Origin: a virus
Length of the DNA: 20,560 nucleotides
Virus record (IMG/VR): IMGVR_UViG_3300027793_002449
Span: 1-20,560 of that record
Strand: one strand, 5' to 3'
Shown here one piece after another: positions 6,556-13,921 of this stretch. The position numbers and the translations under genes were made by a program. Under the pieces are notes generated by a model. That model saw only the letters and a list, made by a program, of their open reading frames with translations, made no database searches and was not told the DNA's origin. The first letter of the stretch is position 1. The number at the start of each line of letters is the position of its first letter.

Positions 6556-8106
6556 ATGGCATCTGGAGACAAGTGGGTTTATAGAGGAAGGCCTGGTGGA
6601 ATGCTGGCTACGTCAGGAACAACTGATTCAGCCAGACCTATAACAACACCCATACATGAAGCAATCGTTGAAGATGTAATATTAGATCATCTTCATCCAA
6701 AATATTCGTCGGACGGGTATAACGTAGGGATGATAAAAATCAGAATATTTTCAGTAGATAATAGTAGAGATTCCGAGACACTGGATTGGGCTCAGCCGAT
6801 TGATGCAACAATACAAGAACTTCCATTAATAGGTGAGTTGGTAATAGTACAACGAGTACTAGGAGACTATTTCTACAATAGAAAAGTTTATCTTGCACAC
6901 AGAATACAAGAAAACGGTATGTTAAATCTATCAAAGCAATTAGATAACAGACCGGCTAAACTTGGCAGAAAAATAACTGCTACACAAACTGAAATTCAAA
7001 AGGAAGACCACGAGTTTGGGCAGTATTTTAAGCCTGATAATAGAGTACGACCACTCAAACATTTTGAGGGAGACGTTCTCATTCAAGGACGCATGGGACA
7101 CTCAATCAGGTTTGGTTCAAGTCAGATGGATCCAAGTAGTAAAGGAATGGCACCCAACATAATATTACGGACTGGACAGGCAAAGGATGCAGAAACTAAA
7201 AATTGTACGACGGATAAAGTCTTTGGATTAACGTTAGAGGATATTAATAGAGATGCATCATCTTTGTGGATGACTTCGGATCAAACAGTTCCTTTTGAAC
7301 CCATCACGTTGAATGCGGGATCATTTTACAGATCTATTTTAAATCCACCACAAAAGTTTGATAAAGCACAGATTATATTGAATTCTGATAGAATAATTTT
7401 GGATGCAAAGAAAACACATATCATGATGTTTTCAAATGAAGAAATATATTTGAATAGCTTTAAAAGAACGTCAATAGACGCAGATGAAAGCATCATATTA
7501 ACAGCAAACTTAGACGTACAGATAAACACCAGTAGAAATATTGATAACGTTGCAGATGAAGATTTTACTGTAAAAGCCGGAAGTGATATATCTATGTTGG
7601 CTGGTGAAAAAATTTCTCTAGTGGGTAAAAAAATTCATTTGGGTGGAATACAAAATGATGCAGAACCCGTGGTTGGTGGAACAAGTTTATCTATATTTTT
7701 AGCCAGGTTAATACAAGCTATTATGGGACTAGGAATAACACCCCCGCAAATACCCACATACCAGTCGGCAGGATTATCTGGACCAACTATAAATATTCCG
7801 TCAGCAATAACTCCTGGCACTTCTGCATTTTTTCATGTACAAACACCAACTGGACCAGGAGTATTGATGCCGCAGATAGTAACCGCGCTAACGGCACTAC
7901 ACACCGAGTTAGTGTCACCAAACCCAGGATCACAAAAATCTTCACCGTTTTCTGGAGCACCATTTAATAGCAATGATGTGTTTATTGCAATGTCAAATCA
8001 AGACGTAACAACTGCAATTGTTAAAAATGAATTTGAAAACGGAACACAAATTAAAACTGAAAACAATCAATGGCTGTTATCAGACAGCTACTATAAAGTA
8101 ACCTAA
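6556..8106 (+). CDS. 5: Baseplate hub/spike protein, gp5-like, without lysozyme domain
   Basis: 516 residues. Residues about 35-125 form an OB-like domain (YNVGMIKIRIFSV, LPLIGELVIVQRVLGDYFYNRKVYLAHRI), as in T4 gp5, followed by FEGDVLIQGRMGHSIRFGSS, a signature I associate with gp5-type hubs. Residues about 265-360 consist of short alternating strands (AQIILNSDRIILDAKKTHI, EEIYLNS, DESIILTANLDVQIN, SDISMLAGEKISLVGKKIHLGG) that fit the trimeric beta-helix needle. T4 gp5 carries a lysozyme between these parts; here no lysozyme motif is visible. A Pro/Gly-rich part and a helix follow at the end. It probably forms the membrane-piercing spike at the tail tip. Its start is one base after the previous stop (TAATATG). 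Confidence 0.85.
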   Translation: MASGDKWVYRGRPGGMLATSGTTDSARPITTPIHEAIVEDVILDHLHPKYSSDGYNVGMIKIRIFSVDNSRDSETLDWAQPIDATIQELPLIGELVIVQRVLGDYFYNRKVYLAHRIQENGMLNLSKQLDNRPAKLGRKITATQTEIQKEDHEFGQYFKPDNRVRPLKHFEGDVLIQGRMGHSIRFGSSQMDPSSKGMAPNIILRTGQAKDAETKNCTTDKVFGLTLEDINRDASSLWMTSDQTVPFEPITLNAGSFYRSILNPPQKFDKAQIILNSDRIILDAKKTHIMMFSNEEIYLNSFKRTSIDADESIILTANLDVQINTSRNIDNVADEDFTVKAGSDISMLAGEKISLVGKKIHLGGIQNDAEPVVGGTSLSIFLARLIQAIMGLGITPPQIPTYQSAGLSGPTINIPSAITPGTSAFFHVQTPTGPGVLMPQIVTALTALHTELVSPNPGSQKSSPFSGAPFNSNDVFIAMSNQDVTTAIVKNEFENGTQIKTENNQWLLSDSYYKVT

Positions 8107-8107
8107 T

Positions 8108-8830
8108 ATGTCAGATCCAATAAAAGACGCAATTAATACCGTACAAGCAAAGAATTCTGATGGTAGAAAACTATTTGATTTGGCAACCAATAAAATTTCC
8201 AATAATAATGTGGAAAAATTAAAAAAATTACCGATTACTAAAGATCCCGTATTAATAAAAAAAGAAAAAGAGGCGGAAGTTTTAAAAAAGAAAACGGAGG
8301 CAGAAGAACTTAAACTAAATGCCAAACAAATTTTAATTAATGAAGGAAAAACAAAGTTAAAAGACTTCATAGTGGCATCTATTCCATTTCCGCCAAAATT
8401 ACCATTTATTGATCCAAAAATAATTCAAGCGGTTGATATAGCCAAGCAATTAAAAAAATTGGCAGGTGAAAAAAAAGAAACAAGTAAAAATAATCTGGAA
8501 AAGGGGAAAGAGACATATACATACCCACTAACTCCAGTAAAAAAAACAGAACCCACACCAGAACCGCCAAAAATTCCAGAAGCATCTCCCCCACCCCCGA
8601 CAATTTCTACTAAAATGAAATATTTTATAGAAATAAATTCTAAATCAAACAAAGGTTTGTGGGCAGTGCTGATATATGATAATACTGATGGCAACCGAGA
8701 TTTTCTGGATAGTAAATATTATTCAAAATCAAAATATTCAACGGAAAACGAAGTAAAAACAGAGGTAACTAACCTAATTAAATCTAACGGCCTAATAGGA
8801 TTCCCACCCCAGCCGGATTTCACTTTTTGA
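8108..8830 (+). CDS. Unknown Lys-rich, Pro-linker protein
   Basis: 240 residues in three parts. The first, to about 130, is very rich in lysine and glutamate with helical stretches (KKEKEAEVLKKKTEAEELKL). A proline-rich linker covers about 138-166 (KKTEPTPEPPKIPEASPPPP). The last about 70 residues look like a small mixed domain (KYFIEINSKSNKGLWAVLIY, then SKYSTENEVKTEVTNLIKSNG). No family is recognised. It starts one base after the gp5-like gene and lies between that hub protein and gp25, so a baseplate-linked role is likely: accessory hub part, chaperone or tape-measure-like helper. The low-complexity parts make similarity searches unreliable. Confidence 0.7.
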   Translation: MSDPIKDAINTVQAKNSDGRKLFDLATNKISNNNVEKLKKLPITKDPVLIKKEKEAEVLKKKTEAEELKLNAKQILINEGKTKLKDFIVASIPFPPKLPFIDPKIIQAVDIAKQLKKLAGEKKETSKNNLEKGKETYTYPLTPVKKTEPTPEPPKIPEASPPPPTISTKMKYFIEINSKSNKGLWAVLIYDNTDGNRDFLDSKYYSKSKYSTENEVKTEVTNLIKSNGLIGFPPQPDFTF

Positions 8831-8860
8831 TAATAATACTCATGGTTAAGGAGATTATAA

Positions 8861-9196
8861 ATGGATAAGCAATTATTAAAAGCATATATTCGTACAATTG
8901 TTGAAGAAGAAGTTGAACGAATTTTACCGAAAATGTTAGCAGAAGCAGTTAACGAAGTAAAACAATTGACAGAAATAAAAACGTCCGTAGCAGCTCCGAT
9001 AAAAAAACCTTCGCTTGATAGAAAACGGTTTGCAGAGCTCATGGATATATCTTATGACGGCAACACGTTACGTGCGGCCACCAATAATATGACAGTACCG
9101 CTCCCAGAAAATACTCCTCATGATGCTGACCCAGAAGTAATAAAAGCAGTTACAAAAGATTATTCTGCCATTATGAAAAAATTAGGGTTAAGTTGA
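8861..9196 (+). CDS. Unknown small protein upstream of gp25
   Basis: 111 residues. The first 40 form an acidic amphipathic helix of coiled-coil type (LLKAYIRTIVEEEVERILPKM), and the rest is less ordered with a short helix at the end (DYSAIMKKLGLS). AAGGAG ahead of ATG 8861 is one of the best ribosome sites in the virion block, so it is probably made in quantity. No family is recognised; such short helix-tailed proteins next to wedge genes can be minor structural parts or chaperones. It is separated from gp25 by eight bases. Confidence 0.75.
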   Translation: MDKQLLKAYIRTIVEEEVERILPKMLAEAVNEVKQLTEIKTSVAAPIKKPSLDRKRFAELMDISYDGNTLRAATNNMTVPLPENTPHDADPEVIKAVTKDYSAIMKKLGLS

Positions 9197-9204
9197 GATA
9201 ATAC

Positions 9205-9585
9205 ATGACTCAAGCGCTTGGAATAACCCTACCCATCAGAATAGGAAATACTGGCTATTTTGAGCAAGGATTTGATACTTTAACACAAGTTAAATCAAAC
9301 TTTATAAATTTGATACTTACTAGAAAGGGGGAACGTGTACATCAACCCGAATTTGGGTGTGGTATACACGATTATCTCTTTGAGCAATTGACGCCAGAAA
9401 ATATTGAAGGTGCTCGGTTATCGGTTATAGATGCAGTAGAACGTTGGATGCCTTTCTTAGAATTGGTACAATTTGAGTTAGGTGCGGGACCAACTGAAAT
9501 AGACAATAACACACTTCGTTTATATGTCGGGTACAGACTTAAAAAAAACCCAAACATCAGAGATACCATCATTCTGACGTTTTAG
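9205..9585 (+). CDS. 25: Baseplate wedge protein gp25
   Basis: 126 residues of the gp25/GPW family, the most conserved contractile-tail baseplate protein and also present in type VI secretion (TssE). The hallmark LILTRKGERVHQPEFGCGIHDYLFE lies at about 36-60 (T/GER/PEFG/LFE pattern), and the C-terminal strand pair TLRLYVGYRLKKN ends in the typical short hydrophobic tail. In T4, gp25 helps lock gp6 into the wedge and triggers sheath contraction. Gene order 25 then 6, with a gap of only ten bases, supports the assignment. Length is normal and nothing is missing. Confidence 0.93.
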   Translation: MTQALGITLPIRIGNTGYFEQGFDTLTQVKSNFINLILTRKGERVHQPEFGCGIHDYLFEQLTPENIEGARLSVIDAVERWMPFLELVQFELGAGPTEIDNNTLRLYVGYRLKKNPNIRDTIILTF

Positions 9586-9595
9586 GAGATAATCA

Positions 9596-11581
9596 ATGGC
9601 GGTAAACCAATCAATTACACGAAAATTTACACCAAATTTTAAAGAAGTTAATTACTTAGCAAAAAATTTTTCTGAATTCCGTCAAAATTTGATTGAGTTT
9701 GCTAAATCATACTACCCTAATACTTATACGGATTTTAATGAAGCATCTCCCGGCATGATGTTTATGGAAATGGCCGCATATGTAGGGGATGTACTATCAT
9801 TTTATATTGATAATCAATTTAAAGAAAACTTATTATTGGTGGCGACGGAAAAACAAAACGTAATTCAGATTGCTCAAGCATTAGGTTATAAACCAAAATT
9901 AACTGCAGCTGCAACGGTTGAGGCGACTATTTTTCAAATGGTACCTGCATTAGGATCTTTACGGCAATATGAACCCGATAAGCGATTTTTCTTAAAAGTA
10001 CTGACTAATTCAAAATTTTCTACAGATACACCGCCTATACAAAGTTTCCGATCCGTGGAAGATGTGGATTTTGCTGACCCAACGAATAGATCTATACGAA
10101 TACTTTCTCGGGACATAAACAATGCACCCACCATGTATGTGGTTTCAAAAAAGATAAAATTGGTATCCGCTGATACAAAAGTTGCAACGTTTTCTTTTGG
10201 TTCTGCACAAAAATTTTCAAAAATAGAATTGAATGAACCAAATATCATAGGAATACAATCGGTGGTTGATTCGGATGGGTATACTTGGCATGAAGTAGAC
10301 TATTTGGGGCAAGATTTATTATTAGAAGAACGTACAATACAAGTTAGAGACGATGCGGGATATTTGTCTGAATCTACGTTAGAAACAGGCTCATTACCAC
10401 CTGCTAAATTGGCAATTTTAAGAAGAAGACCACGTAGATTTGCAACAAGAATCAATTCTTCCATGAAAATGGAACTTTGGTTTGGTTCCGGAACAGGAGA
10501 AATGGATAGTGATCTTGTTACACTAAACTCTACACAAATTGCAAATTCAAAGTACAATCAAGTAATTGCAAATACTTCGTTGGATCCATCTGACTTTATA
10601 TCAAGTGATACATTTGGAATGGCTCCTGCAAATACTACGTTAACTGTCACGTATCTTATTGGCGGCGGCGTTCAATCAAACGTTTCATCAAATACAATAA
10701 ATAAAGTAGATTTACCGTTGGTGGCCAATACGATAACTGACTACCAACCTGCGGAGAGAAATTTATTTTCTCAAATAGTTGCAAGTCTAGCAATTTTAAA
10801 TGACGAACCTGCACGTGGTGGTGGAAACGCAGAAGATGTTGAAGAAATTCGTCAAAACGCTCTAGCATTTTTCAATGCACAAAATCGTGTAGTCACTGAT
10901 AAAGATTACATGGTTAGATCCCTTGCAATGCCATCTAAATTTGGACAAATCTCAAAAGTATTTGTTGTTCGTGACGAACAAATTAACGCAATCGGCGAAC
11001 AAGACCCGTCCAATTTAGTAGTAAATAACGACCAAGACCCATACAATAATAGAATATATGTAAAAGATCCAGTGGCGCCAAATTCTATAAACTTATATGT
11101 TCTTGGTTATGATTCAACCGGTAAGTTGGCAACATTAAATACACTGGTTAAGAAAAATCTTGTTAAGTATTTAGAACAATATAGAATATTGACGGATGAC
11201 GTGAACATTCTCGATGCGTTTGTTGTTAATATAGGAGTAGAGTTTAATATAGTAGTATATAGAACCTATAATATGAACGATGTTGTTGCACGTTGTATAG
11301 ATGCAATAAAAGAATTTTTTGATATTAAAAAGTGGCAAATAAATCAACCCATAATAATGAATGATTTGCGATTGGTAATAGGTTCGGTGGACGGAGTACA
11401 AACAGTAGTTGATGTATTAATTACTAACAAGTATAAATTTAAAGACGGTCGTGATTATTTTGAATATAGGTATCCAATTGAAGAGGCAGTGGTCGATGAT
11501 ATTGTATACCCGTCATTAGACCCATGTATTTTTGAAGTCAGATACCCAGAAACAGATATTGTGGGTCACGCTCGTCAATAA
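9596..11581 (+). CDS. 6: Baseplate wedge protein gp6
   Basis: 661 residues, close to the length of T4 gp6. The N-terminal FAKSYYPNTYTDFNEASPGMMFMEMAAYVGDVLSFYIDNQ (about 34-73) is the family signature, and the middle part GGGNAEDVEEIRQNALAFF... VVTDKDYMVR matches the J-like wedge core shared with phages such as P2. The last third is beta-rich with KEFFDIKKWQINQPIIMNDLRLVIGSVDGV, also typical. Gp6 builds the central ring that joins the baseplate wedges. The stop codon of gp25 is part of the ribosome site of this gene (TAGGAG), seven bases before ATG 9596. The next gene starts 12 bases downstream. Confidence 0.93.
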   Translation: MAVNQSITRKFTPNFKEVNYLAKNFSEFRQNLIEFAKSYYPNTYTDFNEASPGMMFMEMAAYVGDVLSFYIDNQFKENLLLVATEKQNVIQIAQALGYKPKLTAAATVEATIFQMVPALGSLRQYEPDKRFFLKVLTNSKFSTDTPPIQSFRSVEDVDFADPTNRSIRILSRDINNAPTMYVVSKKIKLVSADTKVATFSFGSAQKFSKIELNEPNIIGIQSVVDSDGYTWHEVDYLGQDLLLEERTIQVRDDAGYLSESTLETGSLPPAKLAILRRRPRRFATRINSSMKMELWFGSGTGEMDSDLVTLNSTQIANSKYNQVIANTSLDPSDFISSDTFGMAPANTTLTVTYLIGGGVQSNVSSNTINKVDLPLVANTITDYQPAERNLFSQIVASLAILNDEPARGGGNAEDVEEIRQNALAFFNAQNRVVTDKDYMVRSLAMPSKFGQISKVFVVRDEQINAIGEQDPSNLVVNNDQDPYNNRIYVKDPVAPNSINLYVLGYDSTGKLATLNTLVKKNLVKYLEQYRILTDDVNILDAFVVNIGVEFNIVVYRTYNMNDVVARCIDAIKEFFDIKKWQINQPIIMNDLRLVIGSVDGVQTVVDVLITNKYKFKDGRDYFEYRYPIEEAVVDDIVYPSLDPCIFEVRYPETDIVGHARQ

Positions 11582-11593
11582 ATGAGATAAATT

Positions 11594-12634
11594 ATGAGAA
11601 CTTTTTTACCTATATCTCAAGATGCAACAATATACCAGAGATATCCTGATAATAACACGGGTCTAGATGAAATTATAGAAGTCGGCAAAGTTATTAAACC
11701 ATTGGACGGAGTGGGTAAGTATGCATCTGGCTCTGCACGGATAGTATTGAATATTGATATCCCCTCAGAAAACCAATATCCAACGAATTCCGTATATTAT
11801 TTGAATCTTAGAATAGCAAATGCCAAAAACGTAACACGGTATCAACAACTTAACGTCTACCCAGTATCGCGTAGTTGGACGGAAGGAAGTGGATATTTTT
11901 ATCAAGATGTAAAAAATATGCAAGACGGTGTTACTTGGAACGTTGCATCTCCGATTGTTAGTTGGTCATTGTCTGGGAGTGATTATGTTACAACTCCATC
12001 TGCTTCATATACTTTTTCAAGGGTACCAATTGAAGATATAAAAATTGATGTTACACAAATAATACGTCCCGTTGTATCGGGATCAAATGAATTTGCGTGG
12101 AACGGATTGATAGTAAAGTTCCCAGACACGGACGAACAACTTACTACAAATACAGGAAACATTAAATTTTTTTCCTCAAATACCCACACGATATTTGCTC
12201 CCAAACTAGAAGTGTTATATAATAATCAAACATTTATTACAGGTAGTTTAAAACCGATCTCAACGGGAAATATTTCTATCATACCAAAAAATTTGAAAAC
12301 TGCATACACGGTAGGTGAAATAGATAAAGTGTATCTTGTCGTTAGAGATAAATTTCCTGATAAACGGTTTGATGAAGCGCAACGATACAAGACAAAATAT
12401 TATTTACCATCATCATCACTTTACAGAATAAAAGATCAAGTATCTGGTATGACAATTCATGATTTTGATCAATATTCTACAATTAATTGTGATACGTCTG
12501 GATCGTACATACTATTGGATACTACGGGGTTTGACGTTGATAGATACTATACAATAGACTTAAAAATTTCTTCGGGACAACAAGTGTGGTTTCCAGAATT
12601 TGATTACTCATTTAAAGTAGATAGAAATGGCTAA
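11594..12634 (+). CDS. Virion protein with DNRLRE-like fold
   Basis: 346 residues, beta-rich. The start SQDATIYQRYPDNNTGLDEIIEVGK and later VSRSWTEGSGYF plus IDVTQIIRPVVSGSNEFAWNGLIVKF (about 151-176) follow the plan of DNRLRE domains, jelly-roll modules of bacterial surface and phage tail proteins that often bind polysaccharide. The second half holds two further beta domains (YTVGEIDKVYLVVRDKFPDK; YILLDTTGFDVDRYYTIDLKI). In T4 the slot after gene 6 is held by gene 7; this protein is too short and different to be gp7. It overlaps the next gene by eight bases. A peripheral baseplate or fibre-attachment part is the best guess. Confidence 0.7.
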   Translation: MRTFLPISQDATIYQRYPDNNTGLDEIIEVGKVIKPLDGVGKYASGSARIVLNIDIPSENQYPTNSVYYLNLRIANAKNVTRYQQLNVYPVSRSWTEGSGYFYQDVKNMQDGVTWNVASPIVSWSLSGSDYVTTPSASYTFSRVPIEDIKIDVTQIIRPVVSGSNEFAWNGLIVKFPDTDEQLTTNTGNIKFFSSNTHTIFAPKLEVLYNNQTFITGSLKPISTGNISIIPKNLKTAYTVGEIDKVYLVVRDKFPDKRFDEAQRYKTKYYLPSSSLYRIKDQVSGMTIHDFDQYSTINCDTSGSYILLDTTGFDVDRYYTIDLKISSGQQVWFPEFDYSFKVDRNG

Positions 12635-13037
12635 TAATATTTTAAATTCGTATATATCAAAAGTTTTAGTAGAACTAAATCGTAACAATGATGATGTTAT
12701 TAAAGTATCAACTAACTATCTGTCACCGGAAGGCGACGAATATGTGTTGGATAGACAAACTGTATCACCTATATTAATACAAACCACACAATCGTTACAA
12801 GAACTGCAACCTGAAGTATCTAATGTATATCCATTTAAAATCGTCACTCCATTAGACTTTGATGGAAGTACTATAATTTTAAGTCCAAGCGTTGACACAC
12901 AACCAACTGCATCACAAGGATATTACGTACCAATTTATTTTGAAAGGTACAATACAGAAGTAGTTCAGGCAATAAATACAGAATTCACAGAACTAATCTT
13001 GGTAGAGGAAACTGGATTAGAAGTGTTGGGTGAATAA
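12627..13037 (+). CDS. Unknown small beta-rich virion protein
   Basis: 136 residues, without cysteines or low-complexity tracts. Alternating hydrophobic strands (VYPFKIVTPLDFDGSTIILS, YYVPIYFERYNTEVVQAI) suggest a compact beta domain preceded by a helix (residues 3-18). The family is not recognised. ATG 12627 lies inside the end of the DNRLRE-like gene (ATGGCTAA overlap), and the next gene starts two bases after its stop, so it belongs to the same translationally linked set and is likely a structural protein or an adaptor between wedge parts. Confidence 0.72.
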   Translation: MANNILNSYISKVLVELNRNNDDVIKVSTNYLSPEGDEYVLDRQTVSPILIQTTQSLQELQPEVSNVYPFKIVTPLDFDGSTIILSPSVDTQPTASQGYYVPIYFERYNTEVVQAINTEFTELILVEETGLEVLGE

Positions 13038-13039
13038 TT

Positions 13040-13900
13040 ATGCCAAATCAAAATAATTTTAGAAGTGACGTAACAAATATACAGGATGTAAGATTTTCTG
13101 CTTCAAGAATTGTTAGAATTCCTGAAGAACTGATTTTATTTGAAGAAGTTCCTGCCAGCTTTGCATTTGACGCGGACGATAATATAGAAATTCATTTTTA
13201 TACAATTCCCGAAAATCAGTTACTACTGAGCACTGTTATTAAAACGGCAGAAAATATAATAAAATCACACATTATATCGTATGCAGATGGTACTTATAAA
13301 AATTATATAAGAATAGATTTCACAAAACTATTTATTGATAAAGAGTTAGTATTAATACCTGGTGATTATAAAATGACGTTGAACCTATTTTCCGATGAAA
13401 TAGGTAGTTATGACACCAAAAAGTTAAATATTGATATAATATCAGACTCACGTACAGAAGTACAGTTATCCTTTAATGACACTATAGATGATGTATATTT
13501 TAAACAAAATTCTTACTTATTAAAAGAATTTTTAGAAAAAGCATTTAATAAAACCGATGCAGTGGGGTTTGCACAAAAAGTATTTATTTCGGGAGTTGAA
13601 TTGAATGATCCAACCGAAGGGATAAATGCAACCAACATATTACAAAATCTTGAAGTGGGTGGGATACAAACTACGGAAGACACTGTAGATAGAATTGAAC
13701 GTATTAATTTACGAGAAATTTTTGAGACGCAATTGAACGATTTTGTACAAGATTTGTTTAAATATATTAGAGAAGAAATAGTTATTAAAGGAGATGATAG
13801 AATCCAGCAATATGAGTACCAAAAAGTTATAACTGATATAGTTGAACAAAAAATAAAAAATTTACGACAAACCGTAGATTCTAGAATCGTGGTTAGTTAA
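13040..13900 (+). CDS. Unknown virion protein, beta N-terminus and helical C-terminus
   Basis: 286 residues. The first about 145 are beta-rich (LILFEEVPASFAFDADDNIEIHFYTI, LVLIPGDYKMTLNLFSDE), resembling an Ig-like or appendage domain. From about 165 on, the chain is helical and ends in a long, charged coiled-coil-like segment (YQKVITDIVEQKIKNLRQTV), which suits a trimer or a shaft. No family is recognised. It precedes the large repeat protein by 21 bases, so an attachment role for that protein is possible but only inferred from position. Confidence 0.72.
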   Translation: MPNQNNFRSDVTNIQDVRFSASRIVRIPEELILFEEVPASFAFDADDNIEIHFYTIPENQLLLSTVIKTAENIIKSHIISYADGTYKNYIRIDFTKLFIDKELVLIPGDYKMTLNLFSDEIGSYDTKKLNIDIISDSRTEVQLSFNDTIDDVYFKQNSYLLKEFLEKAFNKTDAVGFAQKVFISGVELNDPTEGINATNILQNLEVGGIQTTEDTVDRIERINLREIFETQLNDFVQDLFKYIREEIVIKGDDRIQQYEYQKVITDIVEQKIKNLRQTVDSRIVVS

Positions 13901-13921
13901 TTAACTGGACGGATATATAAC

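Noticed and set aside
7788-7795. TATAAATA, an exact T4 late-promoter core, inside the gp5-like gene
   Set aside because: An eight-base AT-only word is expected by chance in AT-rich DNA, and it lies inside a coding region far from the next start. Kept only as a possibility for transcript mapping.
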